DNA of 64,000 bases from Streptomyces daqingensis (GCF_014645895.1 NZ_BMMP01000002.1:310001-374000); one strand, 5' to 3'. Positions 1 through 8,621 are shown, numbered from the stretch's first letter. Program-made: numbers and translations. Notes: generated by a model not told the origin, from the sequence alone.

Positions 1-832
1 GGTCGCGGGGCTCCAGGGCGGCGAGGCGGTCGCCGATCGCGTCGATCTCGCGGTGGCCGAGCATGCCCCACTTCTTCTCGCGCAGCATGCCGGTGTAGCC
101 GATGTAGTCGTACATGCCGCCGCCGAGGCCGCCCATGAAGACCACCAGCTCGACCCAGACCGAAGTGCTCCCGATGTCGGGGTACTTGTCGGCGACGAAC
201 GGGGCGTAGCCGAAGTCGCCGGGCACCAGCCCGCCGAGCACGCCGAGCCAGTCGGGCTGCGCGACGAAGACGGCGACCAGGACGAGCACCACCATCATGC
301 CCGCGATGGCGACCTGCACCTTCTCCAGCACCGTGTAGCCGCCGACCCACGACAGCACCCCGGCGAATATCAGCAGGCCGACCGCGAAGTAGGTCGCGTC
401 GCCCGCTCCCATCGATTCCAGGAAGTCGCCGAGCGCGACGGCGACCCCGCTCGCCCAGCCCGGGAAGGACATGAGGCAGATCGCTGCGAGCAGCACGGGG
501 AACCAACCGCGCGGCCCGGGAAGCACCTTGGCGAATCTCGCCATGGGGTGCTCGCCGGTCAGGGTGATGTGACGGTTCGACGCGTAGACGAGGGCGCCCT
601 TGGCGACCGAGCCGACGACCACCGCCCACAGCACGGCGTAGCCGAAGACCGCTCCCTCGCGGGAGGCGAGGATCGATTCGCCGCTGCCGATGGTCAGGGA
701 GGCGATGATCGCCCCGGGGCCGAAGTACTTCAGCGCCGTGACGACGGTGACCCGCCGTTGCCGCAGCCCCGTCGGCGGTTCCGGCAGCCGCAGCGCGGTG
801 TCTTCAATGCGGCCGGATTCTTCTGTACTCAT
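1..832 (-). CDS. Nramp-related metal-ion transporter, non-canonical (3' end outside window)
   Basis: About 277 codons are visible from ATG 832 to the left edge; the C-terminus is missing. The protein is a polytopic membrane protein. Residues 38-52 read GPGAIIASLTIGSGE, which aligns with the first helix of Nramp/MntH transporters. The hallmark metal-binding DPGN of that helix is GSGE here, at residues 49-52. Known family knowledge: MntH proteins import Mn2+/Fe2+ with that Asp and Asn. Losing them suggests a different substrate, so the transported ion is not claimed. The gene diverges from a GntR/FCD regulator, and a perfect palindrome lies 12 bp upstream of its start, which suggests direct control by that regulator. 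Confidence 0.8.
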   Translation of the reverse strand, partial: MSTEESGRIEDTALRLPEPPTGLRQRRVTVVTALKYFGPGAIIASLTIGSGESILASREGAVFGYAVLWAVVVGSVAKGALVYASNRHITLTGEHPMARFAKVLPGPRGWFPVLLAAICLMSFPGWASGVAVALGDFLESMGAGDATYFAVGLLIFAGVLSWVGGYTVLEKVQVAIAGMMVVLVLVAVFVAQPDWLGVLGGLVPGDFGYAPFVADKYPDIGSTSVWVELVVFMGGLGGGMYDYIGYTGMLREKKWGMLGHREIDAIGDRLAALEPRD

Positions 833-844
833 GTAAGTCCCGCA

Positions 845-858
845 TATCCTATAGGATA
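845..858. promoter_or_regulatory. 14-bp perfect palindrome, candidate GntR operator
   Basis: TATCCTATAGGATA is an exact inverted repeat in the 121-bp divergent region between the Nramp-like gene (start 832) and the GntR gene (start 954). GntR regulators of the FCD subfamily bind short AT-centred palindromes of this kind next to their own gene. Its position just upstream of the transporter suggests repression of the transporter, autoregulation, or both. The binding itself is inferred. Confidence 0.65.
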
Positions 859-953
859 CTTCCGGTAGGCCGTACGCATATTCGAGCGCATGAGCTCGCA
901 CGTCAAGGGGCTGGACAGCCTTGTTTTCGGGATCAGCAGTCGCAGGGGGAGCA

Positions 954-1664
954 ATGGACCGGCCTCGGACGGGCACAGCCGGCGCGGACGCAGCGCCAAC
1001 TCCCCTGCCGCGGCGGCCGATGCTGGCCGACGACGTCCACGAGGCCATCAAGACGCTGATCATGGACCACGCCATCGAACCCGGCGCCCGCGTCTCGATC
1101 GACGGCCTCGCCCGGCGGCTCGGCGTCTCGCCCACGCCCGTACGCGAGGCCCTCGCCCGGCTGGAGTCGGCGGCGCTGGTGGTGAAGGAACCGCTGCGCG
1201 GCTACCGGACGACGCCCCTGCTGGACCGCGAACAGCTCGCCGATCTCTACCAGTTCCGGCTCCTCATCGAGCCGTGGGCGGCCGCGCGGGCAGCCGAACG
1301 GGCGGACGCCGCCGGGAGAGAGAGACTGCGGGAGGAGATGGAGTCCTGCGCCACCCCCAGCGACGCCACGTACGACGCCTACAAGGCGCTGACCGCGCAC
1401 GACACCCGATTCCACGTGCTGGTCGCCGAGTTGGCGGGCAGCGCGCAGGTCCGTCTCGCGTTCGAGCGCACGCACTGTCACCTTCACATCTTCCGGCTCT
1501 ACTACGACCGCGGCGTCGGGCAGCAGACGCTGGAGGAGCACCGGGCCATCACGGACGCCGTCCTCAAGGCCGATCCGGAGGCCGCCGAGGCGGCGATGCG
1601 CACCCACCTGGAGACGGCGTACTACGGACGGCTGCGCGGCGTCTCGGAGGAGCCCGGCGGCTGA
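954..1664 (+). CDS. GntR family transcriptional regulator with FCD ligand domain
   Basis: 236 residues from ATG 954, preceded by an AGGGGGA ribosome site; an in-frame TTG at 921 is the alternative start. The N-terminal winged helix-turn-helix has the typical stretch SIDGLARRLGVSPTPVREAL. The C-terminal all-helical FCD domain carries the metal/effector pattern D..FH.LV.E, then HRAITDAVL and a final TH. FCD regulators sense small organic acids or sugars acids. Divergence from the Nramp-like transporter, with a palindrome between them, suggests that it controls that transporter. The effector is unknown. Confidence 0.9.
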   Translation: MDRPRTGTAGADAAPTPLPRRPMLADDVHEAIKTLIMDHAIEPGARVSIDGLARRLGVSPTPVREALARLESAALVVKEPLRGYRTTPLLDREQLADLYQFRLLIEPWAAARAAERADAAGRERLREEMESCATPSDATYDAYKALTAHDTRFHVLVAELAGSAQVRLAFERTHCHLHIFRLYYDRGVGQQTLEEHRAITDAVLKADPEAAEAAMRTHLETAYYGRLRGVSEEPGG

Positions 1665-1709
1665 ACGGGCCCATCTGCAAGGCCGTTATGACGAGGCGTC
1701 AGGCCTCCG

Positions 1710-1888
1710 CTAGGGCCTGTCTGACAAATCCCGCCTGGCTCGCGCCGCCTGGCACGCACGTCTGCTGCGTTGTCGGACCGACCGAGTAGCCCACTACGAG
1801 GACAGACCTCCGCCTTGCACCCGCACGCACCAGACGACGCGAGCCCCGCCCTCCGGGCGAACGGCGCCATTTGTCAGACAGCCCCTAG
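1710..1888. mobile_element. MITE-like non-coding element with terminal inverted repeats
   Basis: The ends are near-perfect inverted repeats: ctagggcctgtctgacaaat at 1710-1729 and, on the other strand, ctaggggctgtctgacaaat at 1888-1869, with one mismatch. About 180 bp lie between them and no transposase is encoded. The outer CTAG could be the duplicated target expected of IS5-type elements. The element sits between two unrelated genes in an otherwise gene-free stretch (1665-2007). I saw no second copy in this window. Confidence 0.7.
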
Positions 1889-2007
1889 CCGACGGGACGT
1901 GCGGGGCGGCGTACGGGAGGCGCACCACGGGAGGAAGTCCGGGGGCCGTCCGGGGGAAGCCGGCTGTCGGCTGGAATACCGCCGCATGCCCACGCCGCTC
2001 ACCAGGC

Positions 2008-2907
2008 ATGACATCGAGCGAGCATTCCGAACGCTTCGGCCGGATCGGCCTGTGGAACACCGCACTGGGCTCCACGGACCCGTCCAGGCGCGCGGAGATC
2101 ACCCAAGTCGCGGCAGAGATCGAGGAGTTGGGGTACGGCGCACTGTGGATCGGCGGCAGCCCCGGGCTGGACCAGGCCGAACCGCTGCTCGCGGCGACCT
2201 CCCGCATCACCGTCGGCACGAGCATCCTCAACATCTGGCAGCACGAGGCGCGCGACGTCGCCGCCGGTCACGCCCGGCTCGACGCGGAGCACGGCGGGCG
2301 CTTCGTGCTGGGCCTGGGCGTCAGCCACGCGGAGGCGGTCACCGACCCGCGGGCGAAGGAGGAGCTGCGTCAGCGCCCGTACACGGCGATGCGCTCCTAC
2401 CTGGACGCGCTGGACGCCGCCCCGCGGCCCGTGCCCGCCTCGGGGCGCGCCCTCGCCGCGCTCGGGCCGAAGATGCTGGGGCTGGCGCGGGAGCGGGCGC
2501 TCGGCGCGCTGCCGTACCTGGTGACGGAGGAGCACACCGCGCGGGCACGTGAAGCTCTCGGGCCCGGCGCCCTCCTCGCCCCCGAGCTGAAGGTCGTGCT
2601 GGAGACGGACCCGGGGCGTGCCCGCACCGTCGCCCGCGCGTACCTGGAGCGGTATCTGGGCCTGGCCAACTACCGCAACAGCCTGCTGCGGCTGGGCTTC
2701 ACCGAGGAGGACTTCGCGGGCGGCGGCAGCGACCGGCTGCTGGACGCCGTCTACGCCCTGGGCGACACCGATACCGTTCGCGAGCGCGTCGAGGCGTTCC
2801 TGGCGGCCGGCGCGGACCACGTGGCGCTCCAGGTGGTCACCGCGGACGTCCCCCATGCGCTGCCGCTGGCCGAATGGCGCGCTCTCGCCTCCGCGCTGCC
2901 GTTGTGA
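2008..2907 (+). CDS. LLM class F420-dependent oxidoreductase
   Basis: 299 residues with the luciferase-like monooxygenase TIM barrel. An N-terminal strand reads GRIGLWNTAL, then AAEIEELGYGALWIGG and a mid-protein RFVLGLGVSH. This is the pattern of actinobacterial Rv0953c-type proteins, which use coenzyme F420 or flavin to oxidise or reduce small substrates in the cytosol. The substrate cannot be read from the sequence. The start is ATG 2008; the ribosome site is weak (AGG 4 bp upstream). The gene is separated from the preceding regulator by the MITE and converges on the next gene. Confidence 0.88.
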   Translation: MTSSEHSERFGRIGLWNTALGSTDPSRRAEITQVAAEIEELGYGALWIGGSPGLDQAEPLLAATSRITVGTSILNIWQHEARDVAAGHARLDAEHGGRFVLGLGVSHAEAVTDPRAKEELRQRPYTAMRSYLDALDAAPRPVPASGRALAALGPKMLGLARERALGALPYLVTEEHTARAREALGPGALLAPELKVVLETDPGRARTVARAYLERYLGLANYRNSLLRLGFTEEDFAGGGSDRLLDAVYALGDTDTVRERVEAFLAAGADHVALQVVTADVPHALPLAEWRALASALPL

Positions 2908-2967
2908 GGGGCGCGGGACCGCGGGCGCCTGCACGGGCCGGCGGTCCCACGCGAGACCTCGACGGTG

Positions 2968-3387
2968 TCACCCCGGCTGGGTGTTGTCCTTCAGGGTGCC
3001 CCAGCCGTGCCACCGGTCGATCTCGATCCAGGCGCTGAAGCGGCGGCGGTCGCGCTGCGGGTACTGCTGCCCCAGGTACTGCCGTGCCAGCCGGTCGATG
3101 TCGGCGAGGCCCTCGTCCTCCCGGATCTCGGCGACCCGGCCGACGATGCTGATGTGGGTGTACCAGGACGACTCGTCGAGGACAGTGAGCGTCACGCGGG
3201 AGTCGTCCCGCATGTGCTGCAGCCGCTTCCGGCCCTCGTCCATGTTGACCATTACCCGCCCGCCGTCCCACAGGTACCAGGTGGCCGTCGACACCGGCTG
3301 GCCGTCACGGCGCAACGTCGTGATCACGGCCGGATTGGCCTTCTCCAGCATGGCGACGGCCTCGTCCGGAAGCGGGGGTTTCGACAT
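2968..3387 (-). CDS. PPOX class F420-dependent oxidoreductase (split-barrel)
   Basis: 139 residues. ATG 3387 is chosen because GAGGAG lies 6 bp upstream and homology begins there, although the frame is open to 3549. The protein has the split-barrel flavin/F420-binding fold: ANPAVITTLRRDGQPVSTAT, then VMVNMDEGRKRLQHMRDD and VLDESSWYTHISIVGRVAEI. Family members bind F420 and reduce quinones, biliverdin or related compounds in the cytosol. It converges on the LLM-type F420 enzyme, so two F420 enzymes face each other, but co-function is only a possibility. Confidence 0.88.
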   Translation of the reverse strand: MSKPPLPDEAVAMLEKANPAVITTLRRDGQPVSTATWYLWDGGRVMVNMDEGRKRLQHMRDDSRVTLTVLDESSWYTHISIVGRVAEIREDEGLADIDRLARQYLGQQYPQRDRRRFSAWIEIDRWHGWGTLKDNTQPG

Positions 3388-3535
3388 ACGGCGCTCCTCT
3401 GGGTGTCTGCGCCCGGCGCCACGCGGCTCGACGGGCGTCCCGGGCGGGTCCTGCGGACTGATCCGCCACGCGTACCCGGCGGCAGGCCGTTCAAGACGGC
3501 GGAGGGACGGCAGCGGCGGACGGCGGAGGACGCGC

Positions 3536-3570
3536 ACGGACCGTGACACCCCTGGGGCGTCACGGTCCGT
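3536..3570 (-). terminator. Hairpin downstream of the amino-acid permease
   Basis: A perfect 12-bp stem (acggaccgtgac / gtcacggtccgt) encloses an 11-nt loop, 74 bp past the permease stop codon. There is no U-tract, as is common for Streptomyces terminators. The region 3589-3634 next to it holds a directly repeated gggatccgcccgggcg. Confidence 0.6.
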
Positions 3571-3643
3571 CTCTTCGCGGGGTTCGCGGGATCCGCCCGG
3601 GCGGGCCGCGCTCCCGGGCGGGATCCGCCCGGGCGTACGTCGC

Positions 3644-5104
3644 CTACTCGGGGACGGAGGCGCTCTCCGGCTCGGCGTCCTTCTGCCGCCCCGCGGCTCC
3701 GCGGCCGTTGCCGCGCACCTTGAACCAGCCGGCCAGCAGGAGGACCGCCCAGACGGCGCCGACGTACAGGGAGATCCGCGCCTCCGAGTCGTAGGCGATC
3801 AGGCCCGTCACCAGGAGCAGGAAGAGCAGCGCGCCGGTGCTCGCCACGGCACCGCCCGGCGCGGGGAACGGCGAGCGCGGCAGGCGTCCCGCCTTCAGCC
3901 CGACGCGGTACCGGATGTGGCTGCAGAGGATCATCATCCAGGTCCAAATGCCCGCCGCCGTCGCCACGGAGGTGACGTAGCCGAACGCCTTCTCCGGCAC
4001 CAGGTAGTTGAGCACGACGCCGATGCCCATCAGCGCCGCCGAGGCCGTGATGCCGATGGCGGGCGACTTGCGGGAGTTGAGCCGCTCGAAGACCTTCGGC
4101 GCCTGGCTGTTGGACGCCAGGTCGCGCAGCATGCGGCCGGTCGAGTACATGCCGGAGTTGCAGGACGACAGGGCCGCCGTCAGCACGACGAAGTTGACGA
4201 TTCCCGCCGCGAGGGGGATGCCCATCTCCGAGAAGGCCTTCACGAAGGGGGATTCACCTTCGGAGAATTCCGTCCACTTCACGACCGCGAGGATGACCGT
4301 CAGGGCACCCACGTAGAAGAAGATGATGCGCCAGGGAAGAGTGTTGATCGCCTTGGGAAGTGTCTTCTCCGGATTCTCTGACTCACCGGCCGTCACGCCG
4401 ACGAGTTCGACGGCGAGGTAGGCGAACATGACGCCCTGAAGCGTCATCAGGCTGGAGCCGATGCCGTTCGGGAAGAAACCGTCGTGTGCGTACAGGTTGG
4501 CTGTCGACGCGCTGTCGCCGACCTCCGAGAAACCGAGGGTCAGTACGCCCAGGCCGATCACGATCATGCCGATGATGGCGGTCACCTTGATCATCGAGAA
4601 CCAGAACTCGACCTCGCCGAATATCTTCACCGAGATGAGGTTGACCCCGAAGAGCACCACCAGGAACGCCAGCGCGCTGACCCATTGCGGGATCGCGGGG
4701 AACCAGAAATGGATATAGATGGCGGCCGCGGTCAGCTCCGCCATGCCGGTGACGACCCAGAGGAGCCAGTAGGTCCAGCCCGTCGCGAATCCGAAGAACG
4801 GGCCGAGGAATTCACGGGCGTACTCCGCGAAACTTCCGGTCACCGGCCGGTAGAGGAGCAGCTCGCCGAGGGCGCGCATGATGAGGAAGACGACGCAGCC
4901 CGCCAGCGCGTACATCAGGATGATGCTGGGGCCCGCCTTGGCGATGTTCGCCCCGGCCCCCATGAACAGGCCGACCCCGATGGCGCCGCCGATCGCGATC
5001 ATCTGGACCTGACGCGGACCCAGCCCGCGCTCGTACTCCTCGTCGGGTCCGTTTCCTGCGGCCTTGCCGACGTCGTCGGGCCGACTGGTTTCCACCGAGA
5101 CCAT
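3644..5104 (-). CDS. Amino acid permease, APC superfamily (AAT family)
   Basis: 486 residues with about 12 membrane helices. The N-terminal signature GLGPRQVQMIAIGGAIGVGL followed by FMGAGANIAKAGPS is typical of the AAT family (asparagine, GABA, alanine/glycine/serine permeases). These proteins import amino acids with protons across the plasma membrane. A second family block, YSTGRMLRDLA, lies after helix 8. ATG 5104 is chosen because GGAGAAAGG precedes it; upstream in-frame codons to 5206 lack family similarity. The specificity cannot be decided from sequence. The gene is monocistronic with its own downstream hairpin. Confidence 0.88.
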   Translation of the reverse strand: MVSVETSRPDDVGKAAGNGPDEEYERGLGPRQVQMIAIGGAIGVGLFMGAGANIAKAGPSIILMYALAGCVVFLIMRALGELLLYRPVTGSFAEYAREFLGPFFGFATGWTYWLLWVVTGMAELTAAAIYIHFWFPAIPQWVSALAFLVVLFGVNLISVKIFGEVEFWFSMIKVTAIIGMIVIGLGVLTLGFSEVGDSASTANLYAHDGFFPNGIGSSLMTLQGVMFAYLAVELVGVTAGESENPEKTLPKAINTLPWRIIFFYVGALTVILAVVKWTEFSEGESPFVKAFSEMGIPLAAGIVNFVVLTAALSSCNSGMYSTGRMLRDLASNSQAPKVFERLNSRKSPAIGITASAALMGIGVVLNYLVPEKAFGYVTSVATAAGIWTWMMILCSHIRYRVGLKAGRLPRSPFPAPGGAVASTGALLFLLLVTGLIAYDSEARISLYVGAVWAVLLLAGWFKVRGNGRGAAGRQKDAEPESASVPE

Positions 5105-5618
5105 TACGTCCGTGCCTTTCTCCACGTCCGGCCGCGCCATTTCGGCAGAGCCGGATCCGGTACTCCCGGGAATGAATGGAGGTGCTGGTTGGCGATCCGC
5201 CAGCACTGGGGCTCCGGCACGGCTGGAACGTCGCCGCGCAGGAGATCGTGAACATTTATCACGGCGCCCGGACGTGTCGACACGGGGGGCATGTGACCGA
5301 CTTCACGGATAGAAGGGCCTAAACTCGGCACGGCGGTTCAATCACCCCCGGGCCGTTGATCCCGGCATTACCTCGATTTGAGAATGGATTAAGGAAGGCA
5401 TTGAAGACTTGAGGCGGCGTTGAGGTTCAACCGGGAGGCGAGTTGAGGGAAATCTGAGGTAACCCGGGCGGAACCGCGCTCGCTCCACGTGAATCCGAGC
5501 GGCGGTTGACGGAGGGACATCACTCCCGGCATTTCCTCCGCCACCCTCGGTACGGACCCTCCTGCCCCTGTTCGCAGCAGCTGTTGACTCGCAGCGTGTT
5601 CGACTCGACGCTTTCCGT
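5105..5618. other. 514-bp non-coding divergent region
   Basis: Carries the promoters of the permease (minus) and the SRPBCC gene (plus). It is less GC-rich than its surroundings and contains the phased TTGAGG repeats listed separately. No convincing short gene was seen. Confidence 0.6.
5401..5464. repeat. 11-bp phased (T/C)TGAGG direct repeats, candidate regulator box
   Basis: TTGAGG begins at 5409, 5420 and 5443, and CTGAGG at 5454, giving spacings of 11, 23 and 11 bp, so the units lie on one helix face. TTGAA at 5401 and TTGAG at 5378 flank them. Response regulators of the OmpR/PhoP type in Streptomyces bind 11-bp direct repeats, but the sequence here is not the canonical PHO box. Which flanking gene it serves is unknown. 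Confidence 0.45.
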
Positions 5619-6194
5619 ATGCGATACGGCGGCGGAGAAGGTGACTACGGGACGCCGAGACGGATTCCGCGACTCTGGGGAGCCCGCCGGAACGAGACGG
5701 AGCGGCACTATCCGTGCGACGACCTGTCGGGCGGGTCGGGCGAGGCATGGTTCCGCGCCGTCACGGTGGACGCCGCCCGCCCGTCCGTCTTCCGCTGGCT
5801 GTGCCAGCTGAAAGTCGCCCCGTACAGCTACGACCTGCTCGACAACCTCGGGCGCCGGAGCCCGCGCCGGCTCACGCCCGGCGCGGAGCGTCTGGAGAGG
5901 GGCCAGCGGGTGATGACCATCTTCCGGCTCGCGGACTTCGCCTTGGACGACCACCTCACCCTCGTCCTGGACGACACCCGGGCGCTGCGGGTGTTCGGGC
6001 CGCTCACCCTCACCTACGCCGTCACGGAGGAAGGTCCCGGCAGGACGAGACTCGTGGTGAAACTCGTCCCGGGCGAGGAGGGCGGGCTCCCCGGGCGCCT
6101 GCGCCGCCGCGTCCTGGCCTGGGGCGACCTGTTCATGATGCGCCGCCAGCTGTTCACGCTGCGGAAACTGGCGGAGAACGGGGAGGCGGCGTAG
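5619..6194 (+). CDS. SRPBCC superfamily (polyketide-cyclase-like) protein
   Basis: 191 residues. The body from about residue 28 has the helix-grip pattern of SRPBCC/START-like proteins: an initial GEAWFRAVTVDAARPSVFRW, a central FRLADFALDDHLTLVLDD, then TYAVTEEGPGRTRLVVKL and a long C-terminal helix RRQLFTLRKLAE. Such proteins bind hydrophobic ligands in a deep cavity, and the role of this one is unknown. The start is uncertain because ATG 5619 has no clear ribosome site and the first ~25 residues look non-conserved. It converges on the next gene. Confidence 0.7.
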   Translation: MRYGGGEGDYGTPRRIPRLWGARRNETERHYPCDDLSGGSGEAWFRAVTVDAARPSVFRWLCQLKVAPYSYDLLDNLGRRSPRRLTPGAERLERGQRVMTIFRLADFALDDHLTLVLDDTRALRVFGPLTLTYAVTEEGPGRTRLVVKLVPGEEGGLPGRLRRRVLAWGDLFMMRRQLFTLRKLAENGEAA

Positions 6195-6267
6195 CCGGGT
6201 TGGCTTGCTTCCCGCGCCGATACGGGTTGCGGCCGGTCGGCCCACGGTCCCGCGCGACCGGCCTCGC

Positions 6268-7092
6268 CTACCCGGCGTCCAAGAACTCCCGGGCTCCGCG
6301 CAGCCGGGAGCACAGTCGGCTCCGCGTCGCGCTCCCTTCGAGACGGACGTCGAGCGCGCCGGGCGGGCCGCTGCGAGCCCGGCGTCCGGCAGGCAGCAGG
6401 GAGGGGTCGAGCCCGTCCCGGCGTGCGATCAGCACGCCGAGCTGGTGACGGCTGACGGCGTCCGTTCCGGCGAGGTGGAACATCCCCGCTTCTCCTGAAA
6501 CCGCGAGCTCCCGCAAGGCGGCGGCGAGATCGGCGACGTGCACCGGGCAGCGGACGTCGTCGGTGAACAGGACGCCGTCACGCGGGTCCGCCGCCAGGGC
6601 ATGGACCAGACGCTCGTGCACGGACAGGCCGTCCCCGACGATCAGTGAGGTGCGAGCGACCGCGGCCTCCGGCGCCAGCAGCCGCACCGCGGTCTCGGCG
6701 GCCGCCTTGGCCGCGCCGTAGGGGGTGACGGGGTCGGGCAGGCAGGACTCGTCGTAGTGAATCCGCGCGCCCGAGAACACGGCGTCGCTGGAGACATGGA
6801 CCAGCCGGCGACCCTGCCGCACCGCGGACATCGCCACACGGATCGCGCCGTCCGCTGTGACTGCCCAATCGCCGTGCCCGCTGGTCGCGTTGATCACCGC
6901 ATCGGGCGCGACCGCCCCGATCACGTCGTCGACCTGTCCGGGGACACGGATGTCGAGCCGGTGCCAGGCGACTCCGGGGACGTCGCGCACACGGGACCGG
7001 TACGTCGCCGCAGTGTCCCAGCCCGCGGCCGCCGACTGACGTACCAGCTCGCTCCCCAGGTACCCGCTGCCTCCGACGACCAGGAGCTTCAT
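6268..7092 (-). CDS. SDR-family sugar-nucleotide reductase (RfbD/dTDP-4-dehydrorhamnose reductase-like)
   Basis: 274 residues, an extended short-chain dehydrogenase. The NAD(P) loop GGSGYLG lies at residues 7-13, DAVINATSGHGDW follows, and the catalytic YGAAK lies near residue 128 after LVHVSSDAVFSGARIHYDE. This layout matches RmlD-like reductases. Genuine RmlD works in dTDP-rhamnose synthesis, but no other rml gene is nearby, so the substrate is open. It stands alone, converging on the SRPBCC gene, with 111 bp to the next upstream gene. Confidence 0.82.
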   Translation of the reverse strand: MKLLVVGGSGYLGSELVRQSAAAGWDTAATYRSRVRDVPGVAWHRLDIRVPGQVDDVIGAVAPDAVINATSGHGDWAVTADGAIRVAMSAVRQGRRLVHVSSDAVFSGARIHYDESCLPDPVTPYGAAKAAAETAVRLLAPEAAVARTSLIVGDGLSVHERLVHALAADPRDGVLFTDDVRCPVHVADLAAALRELAVSGEAGMFHLAGTDAVSRHQLGVLIARRDGLDPSLLPAGRRARSGPPGALDVRLEGSATRSRLCSRLRGAREFLDAG

Positions 7093-7203
7093 GACGCCCT
7101 CCGAGGGAGTCGGTCGGGGTCCGGCCGGACCGGGACGGCTGTCCCGCGCCGCAGGTCGCCGACCGCGGGAGCGAGGAAGTCCCGGGGAGCCGGGCGATGT
7201 GCT

Positions 7204-8097
7204 CTAGCTTCCCTTCCCGTACTGATGCGGGTTGCCCGCCGGCGGTTGCGGAGCGCCGTAAGGGAACGGCGCCTGGCCGGGTTGCGGCTGGTAGGGGCCT
7301 TGCTGCGGCCAGGGCGGCTGCTGGCCGGGGCCGCCGTACGGGCCCTGCTGCGGGTACGGGGGCTGCTGCGGGCCGGGAGCCTGCCCGGCACCGGGGTGGC
7401 CGTACGGCCCCGGCGCGCACTGCTGCGGCTGGACGCCGGGCGCCTGCTGGGCGAACGGATCGTGCGAGCCCGGGAGTTGAGCACCTGGAGGCAGGTACCG
7501 GGTGCGTCCCTGCCCGTCCTGTACGGGCACGAGCCCGGCCTGCCGCAGCACGTCCGCCGACCGCTTGTTCCTCCTGCGGGTCCACAGGAATCCGCAGGCG
7601 ATGATCAGCATGAGGAAGCCCCAGCCCACGATGGGGGCGACGGGCGTCCTGTCCGAGGCGACGTTGCGGATCAGCAGGAAGGCGAATCCCGCTGTCAGCC
7701 CGATCGCACCCATGAGCACGCGCTTCTCGGCGTTCTTCCCGGTGAGGTCGTACGTGACCCGCGCCTTGAGCAGCTCCAGGTGAGGGTGGGCCTCGGGCAC
7801 CGGCGTGAGCTTGAACCCCGGCTGCATGCCGGGGAGGTCGCCGCCGTTGAGGGCCTGCGGGTAGCGGGCCGCGTTGTCCGCCGCACGGTGCTGGGCCTCG
7901 GGGCTCGGGTCGCGGTGCAGCGTCAGTACCGTCTTGGGCGCCCGGCCGCCGGTCTGGTGCGTGTCCCCGTACATGAAGCCGAACTGCTCGGCGACCAGCA
8001 CCAGTCGGGCCAGCTTCTTGGTGGAGCCCCACCTGTCGACGACCTGCACCGTGTGCGCGCCGGACATCTCGCGCAGCATCTTGTCGACTTGCCTCAT
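7204..8097 (-). CDS. Two-helix membrane protein with Pro/Gln/Gly-rich tail
   Basis: 297 residues. ATG 8097 is chosen for the GGGGGAG ribosome site just upstream. Residues 1-120 are soluble and mixed alpha/beta (RQVDKMLREMSGAHTVQVVD). Two hydrophobic helices follow at about 136-155 and 163-185. The last ~90 residues are a low-complexity tail built from PYGG, PQQ and PWPQQG units. Tails like this are common in actinobacterial envelope proteins and are often disordered. Function is not recognised. Confidence 0.75.
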   Translation of the reverse strand: MRQVDKMLREMSGAHTVQVVDRWGSTKKLARLVLVAEQFGFMYGDTHQTGGRAPKTVLTLHRDPSPEAQHRAADNAARYPQALNGGDLPGMQPGFKLTPVPEAHPHLELLKARVTYDLTGKNAEKRVLMGAIGLTAGFAFLLIRNVASDRTPVAPIVGWGFLMLIIACGFLWTRRRNKRSADVLRQAGLVPVQDGQGRTRYLPPGAQLPGSHDPFAQQAPGVQPQQCAPGPYGHPGAGQAPGPQQPPYPQQGPYGGPGQQPPWPQQGPYQPQPGQAPFPYGAPQPPAGNPHQYGKGS

Positions 8098-8283
8098 GGC
8101 TGACTCCCCCTCGCGCTCCCCCTGTGTGCAACGCACACGAAAGCGTACTTCCCGGCTCCCGCTCCCCCGCCCCGGGGTAGATTCGGCCGGCCCACGGGCT
8201 GACGAGCGGGTGAACGGCTGCGCACACGACCGTGGGAGCCCGCCCCCGGAAGCCGTACGGGCGGACGGCCGCGCGCCGTCCTG

Positions 8284-8583
8284 GTGAGAGAGATCCTGGT
8301 GCGCCGTTCGCCCCTGCGGGGCAGCCGCTGGCTCGCCCCGCTGACGGTCTGCGGATGCCTGGCGTTCAGCGCGTTCTTCGAGATGATCGAGTGGTGGGCG
8401 GCGGTCGTCGGGGGTCCCGGCGCGTACGACTTCCTCGCCACCCAGGGCGATGTGTGGGACACGCAGTGGGACATGTTCCTCGCCCTCGTCGGCGCCACAA
8501 CGGCGCTGCTCCTCCTCAGCAGGGCCCACGACCGGCAGCTCGGCGCCCTCGAGGCGCAACGTCGCGGCCCGTCCGGCGGTTAG
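8284..8583 (+). pseudogene. 5'-truncated DUF2238 (YjdF-like) membrane protein relic
   Basis: The 99-codon frame matches only the C-terminal half of DUF2238 inner-membrane proteins, recognisable by REILVRRSPLRGSRW, FEMIEWWAA and TQGDVWDTQWDMFLAL. Full-length members have about 200 residues and several more helices. The upstream in-frame codons (SRTGGRPRAVLV) resemble the family for only a few residues and then stop matching. I infer that the 5' half was deleted, leaving a probably non-functional remnant that starts at GTG 8284 by chance. A short expressed protein cannot be excluded. Confidence 0.6.
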
Positions 8584-8621
8584 GACGGAGTAAGCATCAG
8601 GACGAGCGGCGAGGACGGACG

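Noticed and set aside
2618..4381. 587-codon plus-strand frame across several genes
   Set aside because: It overlaps the F420 oxidoreductases and the permease on the opposite strand. The composition is typical of GC-driven antisense frames.
6268..7092. Member of a dTDP-rhamnose biosynthesis cluster
   Set aside because: No rmlA, rmlB or rmlC gene is nearby, so only the general SDR call is kept.
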